From assembly GCA_034660035.1 (NCBI GenBank), contig JAYEIJ010000062.1, forward strand, positions 1 through 64,000: a stretch of 64,000 nucleotides of DNA. The letters are read 5' to 3'. This document shows positions 15,650 to 23,904 of this stretch, piece after piece. Within the stretch, counting starts at the first letter, position 1. Each line of letters starts with the position of its first letter. The translations under genes were made by a program, and so were the position numbers. The notes beneath the pieces were generated by a model that made no database searches, had not been told where the DNA came from, and saw nothing but the letters and a program-made list of their open reading frames with translations. This DNA comes from JAHEEL01 sp034660035 (GTDB taxonomy: Bacteria; Actinomycetota; Acidimicrobiia; Spongiisociales; UBA5794).

Positions 15650-17301
15650 CAGGAGCTCCTCCGCTTCGATCCCACAACTCTCATGACACCGTGGACGATG
15701 ACCACCACCAGCGTGATGGCGACCAGGCCCCACATCAACCAGTCGAGCGAGCCGCCATCACGTCCAGGGAGATAGAACCCGCCGAGAGAGGCAAGCACGC
15801 CGGCCCTACTGTGGCACGACTGGCATTCGACGGCATCACCACTCGGTGCAACCATGTGCGTCGCGGGCTCGTAGAAGACGGTCTCCATCCAGCCGACTTC
15901 ACCGCTGTATGGAACGGCGGCACCGGCGCTGTAAGGAGTACCGGCGACTTCCATCCCCGCAGCGATGGCGGTGTTCCAGTCGAACGACTTCCAGTACGCG
16001 GCGTCGTCTTTGCCGAAGAGATGCGGCAAGGCGACCGTGTTGTTCCCGCCATCGATCGGCTGGATCCCCCTGAACGCCTTCACCGGATAGATCCGGGAAT
16101 CCTCGTCATCATATGAACCCGCGTAGGCGTTGAGTTCCATCACTCCGTCTTCGTTGAGCACGACGGGGTCGCCTGCGATGGTGACATCCACGAGCCCGTT
16201 GAACCAGACATAGGCGGGAACGAAGTCCCGGTCCCACTCGAAGTTGCCTTTGATCGTTGTGTATTCGACGTTCCCGTTCTCATCCTTCGTGGTGATCTTC
16301 GCACCGTCGGGGGCGAATTCACCGGCCGTGGACCAATCCCACCAGGTCTTCGTGTACGTCTCCCCCCTGGCGAGTTTCGGGATGTGGCACGTCTGGCATG
16401 CAACCTTGTCGGTGTGCTCGTTGAGCTTGTCGCTGTCCATCGGCTGTGTGCCGTGGCACGACTGGCATGTTGCCTGATTCCCGTCGTCGAGCGGGAGATC
16501 GACACCGGATTCATCGGACGGACTCATGTAGACCGATGACCCGTTGAGCTGGTGGTTGCGGCCCTCATGACAGTCGGAGCAGACCATGGCGGCACCGTCG
16601 GCCGACATGTGCACGTCGACGTCTTTCGATGCAGTCAACAGGTCGGGGTTGAGATCACCGTGCTTGACTCCGGCTCCGCCGCCACCGAAGAAGTGGCACG
16701 AGCCGCACGTCGCGTTGCTGGTCTTACCGACATTCTGAGCAATTGCCGACAGATCCGGCGGGTTCCACGTCTTGCCGCCGAAGTCCATCGGTTCGTAAGC
16801 GGGGTGGCCGGCTGCAGTCGGGAACTTCTTGTAGGTTCCGGTGGTGTCGTGGCACGACACGCAGTCCACGTTCTCCTCGATCGTGAAATCGAACGTGTGG
16901 TCCTTCCAGCCGTAGCCGGTGTGACAGCTCGTGCACCGCGGTTCGTTCGACTGAACGCCGATGCAGAAGTTGTTGATCTGGGTGGTCTTGCCGACGCCTT
17001 CGCCGAAGTGGTTGTCCCACGTCCAGTGCGTCGTCGCCTGGATCTGCTTAGCCGCTTCGGTATGGCACGACAGACACGCGGCAGTGAGGTCCGGTCCGGT
17101 GGCGAATGGCTGCTGGAGGATCTCGAACTTGGAGTGGTCGGCGGTCGCATCGGAGCGTTCCACGGAGACCGGAACGGGCTCCTCCTCCTGTGCCACCGTC
17201 TCGGTCTGCCCGGTCGCTCCGGCTACGACGACGAAAAGTGCCGCGGCAACCAGCGCGAGCAGGATGAGGACCCGCTGCGTGAACCGACCTCGCGATGCCA
17301 T
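15649..17301 (-). CDS. Octaheme c-type cytochrome, tetrathionate reductase-like family
   Basis: 550 residues. An N-terminal membrane segment (VLILLALVAAALFVVVAG) exports the protein and a second helix near the C-terminus (LMWGLVAITLVVVIVHGVM) anchors it. Eight CXXCH motifs are present (CLSCH, CTSCH, CVSCH, CGSCH, CSDCH, CQSCH, CQTCH, CQSCH). The NFCIGVQSNEPRC segment before the second heme is characteristic of the octaheme tetrathionate reductase (OTR) family, whose members reduce tetrathionate, nitrite or hydroxylamine in vitro. GAGGAGG precedes the ATG. It forms a two-gene operon with the cytochrome b subunit; substrate and electron direction are unproven. Confidence 0.88.
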   Translation of the reverse strand: MASRGRFTQRVLILLALVAAALFVVVAGATGQTETVAQEEEPVPVSVERSDATADHSKFEILQQPFATGPDLTAACLSCHTEAAKQIQATTHWTWDNHFGEGVGKTTQINNFCIGVQSNEPRCTSCHTGYGWKDHTFDFTIEENVDCVSCHDTTGTYKKFPTAAGHPAYEPMDFGGKTWNPPDLSAIAQNVGKTSNATCGSCHFFGGGGAGVKHGDLNPDLLTASKDVDVHMSADGAAMVCSDCHEGRNHQLNGSSVYMSPSDESGVDLPLDDGNQATCQSCHGTQPMDSDKLNEHTDKVACQTCHIPKLARGETYTKTWWDWSTAGEFAPDGAKITTKDENGNVEYTTIKGNFEWDRDFVPAYVWFNGLVDVTIAGDPVVLNEDGVMELNAYAGSYDDEDSRIYPVKAFRGIQPIDGGNNTVALPHLFGKDDAAYWKSFDWNTAIAAGMEVAGTPYSAGAAVPYSGEVGWMETVFYEPATHMVAPSGDAVECQSCHSRAGVLASLGGFYLPGRDGGSLDWLMWGLVAITLVVVIVHGVMRVVGSKRRSS

Positions 17302-17498
17302 CGTCGAACCTCCTCAAGCCAATGTCATTCGCTCAAGCACATTCAACCGAACACCGGTCGTGCTGACCTCCAGTTCGTAGGGTCGAAAGTCCCCATCTGG
17401 AGACGCGCCCCACCGATACAACGCCACATCAGAGGCGAACGGCCATAGACGTGTCCCGTTTTGGGCCGTTCTCTCGATGTGGGAGTTCTGTCCCTCCG

Positions 17499-18581
17499 CT
17501 AGAAGCCGAGCGCTTTTCGGGTGTTGCTTCCGACCAGTCCGTCGACGCGAAGGCCGTGGTCGTCCTGGAAGGCGAGGATCGCCAGTTCGGTCTTGGGACC
17601 GAAGATGCCGTCGATGGGTCCCGGTGCATACCCGGCAGCAACGAGGAGGTCCTGGGTCCGGAGGACGTCGGCACCGCGACTGCCCTTTCTGAGGATCCCG
17701 GACGAGTTCGTCGTTGGGACCGGCGTGTCATCGCCTGCGGGGGCGATGGTGCTCGCGACGGTGCCATTCTCGTGGCGGGTCACGAGTGCGGCTCGTGTGG
17801 CACGTCCCGCAAGTCCGTCGGCCGTCAAGCCCGCGTCGGTCTGGAACGCTGTCACTGCTTCGATCGTCCGCGTTCCGCTGATCCCGTCGATCGGTCCCGG
17901 TTGGTAGCCGAGTCCGGTCAGGACATCCTGAAGACGTCGGACGTCGGCGCCCCTGGTACCTTCTTCGAGCAAGCGGTAACCGTCGAACAGCGGATCGGCG
18001 GGACCCGCACCGAGCCAGTTCGCGCCGGCATTGGCGAGCGATCGGAACGGGTTGACGATCACTCCCGAGGGGTCGCGTAGTTCGAAGTGGAGATGAGGGT
18101 TGGTGAGTTCAGCGGTACCGGAGTCGCCAACCCAACCGAGGAGCTGTCCGGCCTTCACGGGTGTTCCGGGAACGATGCCGTCTGCGATCCCCCACGCGAG
18201 CCCGTCGTCCGTCCCGGGGGTGTCATTGTTGAGATGGATGTACCACGATTCCCATCCGTCATTGTGTCGGAGCGCGATCGTGCAGCATCGCTCCGGATTC
18301 ATGTGTTCCGCGCTCGTCCAGTTGACGAGGCGCACCGTTCCATCGGCCGCTGCGACCACAGGTGTCAGCTTCGGCGACATGAGATCTTGGGCGTGGTGGA
18401 TGCCATGAGAGCGCGCGGCCCAGAACCAATCCCAGAAATGGTGTTCACCGTCGACGGGAGCGGTCAGCGGGTAGTCGACCAACTCCCCCAGTTCGTGTGC
18501 CGATGCCGAAGCGGCAGGCACAACGGTGAATGCGAGCAGGACCGTGACGGTGGCGGCGATAGACCGCAGGGTGTTCTTCAT
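17499..18581 (-). CDS. Secreted M23-family peptidase with two peptidoglycan-binding domains
   Basis: 360 residues from ATG 18581 (CTGGAG upstream). A Sec signal ends at ASASAHE. The LytM/M23 zinc domain shows HHAQD and HLHFEL, plus the WxSxxHMNPERCC segment and HLNND. Two PG_binding_1 repeats follow: one at EEGTRGADVRRLQDVL, one at RKGSRGADVLRTQDLL, each with the GPIDGIxGxxT motif. Only part of the M23 zinc set is obvious (a His in place of Gly or His around the first ligand), so it may be a non-catalytic cell-wall regulator. Terminal KALGF is intact. Confidence 0.87.
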   Translation of the reverse strand: MKNTLRSIAATVTVLLAFTVVPAASASAHELGELVDYPLTAPVDGEHHFWDWFWAARSHGIHHAQDLMSPKLTPVVAAADGTVRLVNWTSAEHMNPERCCTIALRHNDGWESWYIHLNNDTPGTDDGLAWGIADGIVPGTPVKAGQLLGWVGDSGTAELTNPHLHFELRDPSGVIVNPFRSLANAGANWLGAGPADPLFDGYRLLEEGTRGADVRRLQDVLTGLGYQPGPIDGISGTRTIEAVTAFQTDAGLTADGLAGRATRAALVTRHENGTVASTIAPAGDDTPVPTTNSSGILRKGSRGADVLRTQDLLVAAGYAPGPIDGIFGPKTELAILAFQDDHGLRVDGLVGSNTRKALGF

Positions 18582-18667
18582 TGTGTACTCCAGTGACGTG
18601 TCTTCCTCCCTTTGTATCGGTCGCGCCGAGCACGACCTGAGGGATTCCACCGGGGAACGAGTGTCGT

Positions 18668-19159
18668 TCAGATGAGAGGTAGATCGATCTCGACTGTGAC
18701 GATCGGGTCGACCCGCAGCATGAGCAGGCGCGGAGGTTCGAGGCCCCACCAGCGAACGTCGAACTCGCCGGTGCCGCTGAGGCGGGGACCGGGGAGGAGG
18801 TTGAGTTCCCCCTCCACCAGAACCTCCGCATCGAGAAAGCGGACCGTGCCGGTGATCTTGGCTGTGTTCCCGCCGGTGTCTTCGGTTGTTTCGATCTCGG
18901 CAACGATTCTCGGGTGTGTCGTCGTATCGACACGGCGATTCATCTCCCGGTCGATGAGGCGATTGCCTGATGAGAGGTCGTCGAGGGGAACGTCGAGCCG
19001 TCCATGCAGGGGATGGGTCGGCACGAACCCGTCATCGTCGAACGCCGCCTCGAACCACCCTGAGGCCTTGCCGTTCGTACGGATGGGATGAACCGAAGAC
19101 GTGGCGACGAATGTGATGGATCCGGCCGGAGCGTCGATCGACCAACGTCGCAGTTTCAT
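18668..19159 (-). CDS. YceI family protein
   Basis: 163 residues from ATG 19159, with GGGAGG eight bases upstream. The lipocalin-like YceI barrel is visible: WSIDAPAGSITFVATSSVHP, LDVPLDDLSSGNRLIDREM, and a terminal IVTVEIDLPLI. No signal peptide is present, so it should be cytoplasmic, unlike the periplasmic E. coli YceI. The family binds polyisoprenoids or amphiphiles. It is divergent from the peroxiredoxin gene. Confidence 0.82.
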   Translation of the reverse strand: MKLRRWSIDAPAGSITFVATSSVHPIRTNGKASGWFEAAFDDDGFVPTHPLHGRLDVPLDDLSSGNRLIDREMNRRVDTTTHPRIVAEIETTEDTGGNTAKITGTVRFLDAEVLVEGELNLLPGPRLSGTGEFDVRWWGLEPPRLLMLRVDPIVTVEIDLPLI

Positions 19160-19278
19160 GCTCTCGCGCCTCCCGTGCTCGTGCTGTGTCCACAGCGTCG
19201 ACGACGCACGCGAATCTAGCGCCCTGCTTGCCGGATACACTCTGCGAATGCGATCCGCGACCAGAAAGGGAATCGCGC

Positions 19279-19929
19279 ATGGACACCGATACCCCGACCC
19301 AGCCATCACTCCCCCGACTCAACGAACCGGCTCCGGCATTCAGAGCCCCAACGACCCACGGCGTCAAGGAACTGTCGGACTACGCCGGCAAGTGGTTGGT
19401 TCTGTTCTCCCATCCGGCCGACTTCACCCCGGTCTGCACGACCGAGTTCATGGCATTCGCGAACGCCTACGAGGACTTCCAGGCGATGAACACGGATCTC
19501 CTCGGCCTGTCCATCGACTCGCACTTCTCCCACATCGCGTGGACACGCACGATCGAAGAGAAGTTCGGCGTGAACATCCCGTTCCCGATCATCGCGGACC
19601 TCTCCATGGAAGTCGCGAACGCATACGGCATGATCCAACCCGGAGAGAGCGACACATCGGCGGTTCGATGCACCTTCATCATCGATGACAAGGGCGTTGT
19701 CCGGGCGATGGTCTACTACCCCCTCGCAAACGGGCGCTCGATCGCCGAATTCGTGCGTCTCGTCAAGGCACTGCAGACATCCGACGAGCACGGAGTTGCC
19801 ACGCCCGAAGCATGGCAGCCCGGCGATCGGGTCATCGTCCCACCGCCGGCAACAGCAGCCGGAGCGAAAGCGCGACTCGAAGAGGGATATGACTGCATCG
19901 ACTGGTGGTTCTGCACCAGGGAACTCTGA
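19279..19929 (+). CDS. Peroxiredoxin, Prx6/1-Cys-type
   Basis: 216 residues from ATG 19279 (AAAGGG upstream). The catalytic motif is FSHPADFTPVCTTE with the peroxidatic Cys near residue 53; GLSIDSHFSHIAW and a long C-terminal arm follow. The arm ends in CIDWWFC, as in the archaeal and bacterial Prx6 subgroup where extra Cys residues help recycle the enzyme. Role: thiol-dependent removal of H2O2 and alkyl hydroperoxides. Divergent from YceI with a 119-bp shared upstream region. Confidence 0.93.
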   Translation: MDTDTPTQPSLPRLNEPAPAFRAPTTHGVKELSDYAGKWLVLFSHPADFTPVCTTEFMAFANAYEDFQAMNTDLLGLSIDSHFSHIAWTRTIEEKFGVNIPFPIIADLSMEVANAYGMIQPGESDTSAVRCTFIIDDKGVVRAMVYYPLANGRSIAEFVRLVKALQTSDEHGVATPEAWQPGDRVIVPPPATAAGAKARLEEGYDCIDWWFCTREL

Positions 19930-20004
19930 GCCATACGCGCTCTTCGGATTTGACTGGCGTGTGGGAAGAGTTGGTGGTGGGTCGGGTGATGGTTGGGAGA
20001 GCCC

Positions 20005-20047
20005 GTAGTAGGTAGTGGCGAAGTAGGTATGACGTAGTACGACTCGG
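20005..20047. repeat. Heptameric repeat, GTAGTAC type (left arm)
   Basis: Units GTAGTAG, GTAGTGG, CGAAGTA, a 1-nt slip, then GTATGAC, GTAGTAC, GACTCGG. The GTATGACGTAGTACG core is identical to 39005-39019. Confidence 0.85.
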
Positions 20048-20135
20048 AGGTCTTGTGTCGGTTGGTTGCGTGGTGTATCTGTGTACTGATGCACGACTAT
20101 CGACAGCGAGGATGTCTCCCCCCCCCTGATCGGGG

Positions 20136-20172
20136 GTCGTACTACGTCATACGTCGTACGTACTACTCCCCG
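20136..20172. repeat. Heptameric repeat, CGTACTA type (right arm, inverted)
   Basis: Units CGTACTA (20138), CGTCATA, CGTCGTA, CGTACTA, CTCCCCG. This is the reverse-complement orientation of the tract at 20005; GTCGTACTACGTCATAC (20136-20152) pairs perfectly with 20027-20043. Confidence 0.85.
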
Positions 20173-20227
20173 GTTCTCGCCGACCCCGCTCATTCCCGAA
20201 GGCTTCGCTATACGCGACATGCCCCAA

Positions 20228-20249
20228 GGGACCCGCTTCGACGGGTCCC
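20228..20249. terminator. Hairpin terminator between peroxiredoxin and trkH (convergent)
   Basis: Perfect 8-bp stem GGGACCCG / CGGGTCCC with a 6-nt loop (CTTCGA), 8 bp beyond the trkH stop. The position between two convergent genes suits a bidirectional terminator, although no long U-run follows. Confidence 0.6.
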
Positions 20250-20257
20250 CGTCGCGT

Positions 20258-21736
20258 TTACCGCCTCCAGAACGATGCCGTGAAGAGCAGGATCACCGGG
20301 TAGATCTCGAGGCGTCCGAGGATCATCAACATCCCGAGAACCCACTTCCCCGGCGCAGCGACCTCGGCGTAGGTCGATGCGGGACCAACCGTTCCGAGTG
20401 CGGGGCCGACGTTGCTGATAGCAGACGCTGCTGCCGACAGACCGGTCACGAGATCCATGTTGGCACCCCAGGCGCTCTCGAAATAGAGCAGCAGCACCGT
20501 CCCTATGCCGAACGCGAGCATGTACACGACGACGTAGCTGTGGACGGCGGAGACGATCTCCGCCGGAACGGGAGCGCGGCCGAACCGGGTGATCGACACC
20601 GATCGGGGCCGTGTGAGACGCCGTACCTCGGCGGCGGCCGACTTGAGAACGATCGCGACGCGGTACGTCTTGAGGGCGCCGGTCGTGGACCCCCCCATGC
20701 CACCGATGAACATCATCATGAGGATGACGCCTCCCATGGCCGCCGGCCAGACCCCGTAGTTGGTAACCGTGTATCCGGTTCCCGTGATCGTGGCGATCGC
20801 CGTGAAGATCGACTCACGAACAGGGACGCCAACGTTGTCGAGAGCCACGCCGCCCATCAACAGAGCAACGCCGGTCAGCAGACTCATGAGGTAGTAGCGG
20901 AACTCCGGCTTCCTGAGGTACTCGCTCGGATCGCGAAGCGCTCTGATGTGCAGAGTGAACGAGGCCCCCGCCACGATCATCAGTGCGATGATGACCCACT
21001 GGGAGTATGCAGAGAACGCTCCGAGGGATCCAGATTCGGTGCTGAATCCCCCGGTAGAGACAGAAGTCAGAGCATGGGCTATCCCCTCGAACACCGTCAT
21101 GTCACCGAAGGCCAGAAGTACTGCTGCGGCAACGGTGAGTGCGACGTACAGGCCCCACAGGCGCAGTGCCGTTCCCCGGAATCGCGGTGTGAGCCGGTCT
21201 GGCTCCGGACCGGCTGTTTCCGCTCGTACGAGGTGGAGGCCACCTGCGCCCACAAGGGGCAGTACGGCGATCGACAGAACGATGATCCCCATGCCGCCCA
21301 GCCACTGCGTCGTTGCCCGCCACATGAGAAGACCCTTTGCGACGCCCGACAGATCCACGATCACGGTTGCCCCGGTCGTGGTGAATCCGGCGGTGCTCTC
21401 GAACAGAGCGTCGGTGGCGCTGAAAGAACCCGTCAACAGGTAGGGAACGGAACCGAAAGCGATCACCGCGACCCATGCGATGGCGACACCCGCAAACGCA
21501 TCTTTCGGACGGAGGCGCTCGGGGCGACCGACGACCACGATCGTCAGCCCGCCGATCCCGACCGCCAATACCAGAGTGAGACCGAGATGAAGAGCGGTCT
21601 CCCACTCCCGATAGATCGCTGCTACCACGATCGCCGGCGTCACCGCCAGTCCACCCGCGACGAGAACGATGCCGACGATATAGGCGATGCGGCGCGGTGT
21701 AGGTGTGGCCGCCCAGCCTCGGGTGCGGAGAGGCAC
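20258..21736 (-). CDS. trkH: TrkH-family potassium uptake protein
   Basis: 492 residues with the four pore-loop repeats of the SKT superfamily, each carrying the selectivity-filter glycine: TAGFTTTGAT, SVSTGGFST, TITGTGYTV and AISNVGPALG. The MGGMGIIV and MFIGGMGGSTTGALKT segments are typical of TrkH. It forms the K+-conducting channel in the membrane and works with the TrkA ring encoded 3 bp upstream. Confidence 0.94.
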   Translation of the reverse strand: MPLRTRGWAATPTPRRIAYIVGIVLVAGGLAVTPAIVVAAIYREWETALHLGLTLVLAVGIGGLTIVVVGRPERLRPKDAFAGVAIAWVAVIAFGSVPYLLTGSFSATDALFESTAGFTTTGATVIVDLSGVAKGLLMWRATTQWLGGMGIIVLSIAVLPLVGAGGLHLVRAETAGPEPDRLTPRFRGTALRLWGLYVALTVAAAVLLAFGDMTVFEGIAHALTSVSTGGFSTESGSLGAFSAYSQWVIIALMIVAGASFTLHIRALRDPSEYLRKPEFRYYLMSLLTGVALLMGGVALDNVGVPVRESIFTAIATITGTGYTVTNYGVWPAAMGGVILMMMFIGGMGGSTTGALKTYRVAIVLKSAAAEVRRLTRPRSVSITRFGRAPVPAEIVSAVHSYVVVYMLAFGIGTVLLLYFESAWGANMDLVTGLSAAASAISNVGPALGTVGPASTYAEVAAPGKWVLGMLMILGRLEIYPVILLFTASFWRR

Positions 21737-21739
21737 GGT

Positions 21740-23071
21740 CTACGCCCCGAAGAGGCGCTCTACGGCACCGATGATGTCCGGGGTAGAGAGCACAACGACC
21801 CGGTCACCCTTCCTGAAACGAGATGAACCTCGAGGCACGATCGCCTCGCCGGATCGGAGTATCGCTCCGATGACCGCTCCGTCGGGCAAACGCAGGTCAC
21901 CGATCGAGATCCCGATTGCAGGTGCATGTTCCATGATCTCGATCTCCAGGGCTTCGATGCCACCCGTCATGAAGTCTGCCGCCGACACGATGGCGCCCCG
22001 GCGCACGAAGCGAAGAACGGCATTCGCTGCAGCGACCTTCGCCGAGACCCCGGCGCTGATCCCAACGGCGGGCATGAAGTCGAAGAGCGCGACTCTGTTG
22101 AACCGCGAGACCGTTGTGGATGCTCCGAGACGATCGGTGATCAGGCACGCGAGCATGTTGACAGCGTCGCTTCTGGTCAGGGCCAGCACACCGTCGCCCT
22201 GTCCTATCTCAAGGTTCTGGAAGACCATCGGGTCGGTAGGATCCGCCACGATGACGTCGATCTTCGGGTTGCGGGCCGCGATGGCGTGAGCCCGGTCGGG
22301 ATTGTTGTGAATGACAAGCACGCGGCGACCTTCACTCCGAATGGCGGCGGCGCTGAGTTCGGCGACTCGTCCCCCACCGATGATGATGACGCGATCGATT
22401 TCCTCCGAGGTCGCACCGATGAGTTCGCTCGCCCTGGTCACATCTTCGGCTTTGGCCACGAGGAGTATCTTGTCGAAAGCCTCGATGACCGTCGCGCCTC
22501 TTCCGACGAGCGCTCGGTCGTTCCTGATGATCGAGGCGATCACGCAATCCCATCCCTTGAGGGATTGTCGCATCTCCGCCAGGGACTGCCCGACGAGATC
22601 TGAGCTCGAACTGACGATCCCGCCGAGGATCACGATGGAACCGTCGCAGAACATGAAGTAGTCCGACAACCCTGGATGGGCAATGAGGCCGACGAGCTTC
22701 TCCGCAACCGAGGCTCGTGGGTCGATGACGGCTTCGACACCCGACTGAAGGACGATGTCCTGGAGTTCGCGGTGCTCGATCCGCGCAACGGTTCGCTCAA
22801 GACCGAGCGCACGCGCCGTCTGACAGGCGAGAACGTTCGTTCCATCGTCATCCGACACGGCGAACAGGATGTCGGCGCGTTCCACACCGGCTCGACGAAG
22901 AACGCTCGGACTCGCCCCATTGCCCTCGATGACCTGTGCATCCAGACGCTCCCGAAGATGGGCCGCCCGGTGAGCATCGGCCTCCACGATCGCGACGTCG
23001 TCACCCTCAGCAACGAGACGCTCAGCAAGGTGCGATCCGTCGGCTCCTCCTCCAACGATCACGATCCTCAT
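21740..23071 (-). CDS. trkA: Trk system potassium uptake regulatory protein TrkA
   Basis: 443 residues built as two RCK_N plus RCK_C units. The nucleotide-binding loops are IVIVGGGADGSHLAERL at the N-terminus and VIIIGGGRVAELSAAAI near residue 232; each is followed by a TrkA_C domain, the last with RFRKGDRVVVLSTP. In the second loop the usual GxGxxG is GGGRVA, so nucleotide binding there may be weaker. It gates TrkH in response to NAD(H) or ATP/ADP. First gene of the trkA-trkH operon. Confidence 0.93.
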   Translation of the reverse strand: MRIVIVGGGADGSHLAERLVAEGDDVAIVEADAHRAAHLRERLDAQVIEGNGASPSVLRRAGVERADILFAVSDDDGTNVLACQTARALGLERTVARIEHRELQDIVLQSGVEAVIDPRASVAEKLVGLIAHPGLSDYFMFCDGSIVILGGIVSSSSDLVGQSLAEMRQSLKGWDCVIASIIRNDRALVGRGATVIEAFDKILLVAKAEDVTRASELIGATSEEIDRVIIIGGGRVAELSAAAIRSEGRRVLVIHNNPDRAHAIAARNPKIDVIVADPTDPMVFQNLEIGQGDGVLALTRSDAVNMLACLITDRLGASTTVSRFNRVALFDFMPAVGISAGVSAKVAAANAVLRFVRRGAIVSAADFMTGGIEALEIEIMEHAPAIGISIGDLRLPDGAVIGAILRSGEAIVPRGSSRFRKGDRVVVLSTPDIIGAVERLFGA

Positions 23072-23186
23072 GCCTGCTCCCGGATGTCTCTCGATACGAG
23101 GCTAGTCCGCCGACCCGTGCGAACCTCGCACATGCCGCTCGACAGATCATTGTCCGGCGTGACCTGCGCTCCCCTACTCTGTTCGT

Positions 23187-23807
23187 GTGACCGAAGACAA
23201 CGTACCGAGGGAGATCGGGGTCGGCCCCTATCCGGAGCCGTGGCCCGACGATCCGAGGATGGATCACGAACTTCTGGCGGAGGGCGACCGTCGCAACGTC
23301 ATCGATCGGTACCGCTACTGGTCGCAGGAAGCCATCATCGCCGACCTCGACCTGCGACGGCACCCGTTCCACGTGGCGATCGAGAACTGGCAGCACGATT
23401 TCAACATCGGATCCATCGTCCGCAATGCGAATGCCTTCCTCGCTGCCGGTGTCCACATCGTCGGGAAGCGTCGATGGAACCGTCGGGGCGCCATGGTCAC
23501 GGACCGTTACCTCCGCGTGGAGCATCACTCCACGATCGCGCATCTCATCGATTGGGCTGCCGATGAGGGGCTGCCGATCATCGGAATCGACATCCTGCCC
23601 GGTGCAGTTCCGATCGAGACAACCCATCTACCGAAGCGCTGCATCCTGCTGTTCGGACAGGAAGGTCCAGGCCTTTCCATCGAAGCACGGGACGCGTGCG
23701 ACATGGTCTGCTCGATCGCCCAGTTCGGATCGACCCGGTCCATCAACGCAGGCGTGGCCTCAGGAATTGCCATGCACATCTGGATCCAGCAGCACGTGGA
23801 GTTCTGA
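23187..23807 (+). CDS. TrmH/SpoU-family RNA methyltransferase
   Basis: 206 residues, GTG start. The SPOUT trefoil-knot motifs are present: motif 1 HDFNIGSIVRNANAFLAAG, motif 2 LLFGQEGPGLS and motif 3 IAQFGSTRSINAGVASGIAM. It transfers a methyl group from SAM, probably to a ribose 2'-OH of tRNA or rRNA. It lacks the N-terminal substrate-binding domain of RlmB, so a tRNA target is plausible. Divergent from trkA. Confidence 0.87.
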   Translation: MTEDNVPREIGVGPYPEPWPDDPRMDHELLAEGDRRNVIDRYRYWSQEAIIADLDLRRHPFHVAIENWQHDFNIGSIVRNANAFLAAGVHIVGKRRWNRRGAMVTDRYLRVEHHSTIAHLIDWAADEGLPIIGIDILPGAVPIETTHLPKRCILLFGQEGPGLSIEARDACDMVCSIAQFGSTRSINAGVASGIAMHIWIQQHVEF

Positions 23808-23855
23808 CCGATGAGCTGTGGGCGAGAGGGGTGAGATCTCTTCCTGTGTGTTCTT

Positions 23856-23904
23856 GCTCATGGCTCAAGGCTCATAGCTCAGGGCTTCCGGCTCAAGGCT
23901 CCCT
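23856..23904. repeat. Heptameric tandem repeat, GCTCAAG type, covering the P450 stop
   Basis: Seven units in register: GCTCATG, GCTCAAG, GCTCATA, GCTCAGG, GCTTCCG, GCTCAAG, GCTCCCT. The tract supplies the P450 stop codon (TCA at 23865-23867 on this strand) and its last twelve codons. The reverse complement resembles the AGCCATG tract at 9424-9465. Confidence 0.9.

Larger units (their letters stand above)
19930..20257. other. 328-bp non-coding junction with heptamer repeats, inverted repeat and terminator
   Basis: No credible gene is seen between the peroxiredoxin and trkH stops. It holds two heptamer tracts (20005-20047 and 20136-20172) whose cores form a perfect 17-bp inverted repeat (20027-20043 with 20136-20152), a run of nine C (20118-20126), and a terminator-like hairpin at 20228-20249. 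Confidence 0.8.

Noticed and set aside
20118..20126. Phase-variable poly-C tract
   Set aside because: The nine-C run is intergenic, not in a coding sequence or clear promoter, and homopolymers can also be read errors.
20219..21826. 535-codon open frame on the plus strand antisense to trkH
   Set aside because: TrkH pore motifs on the minus strand are conclusive; the antisense product is low-complexity His/Arg/Glu-rich.
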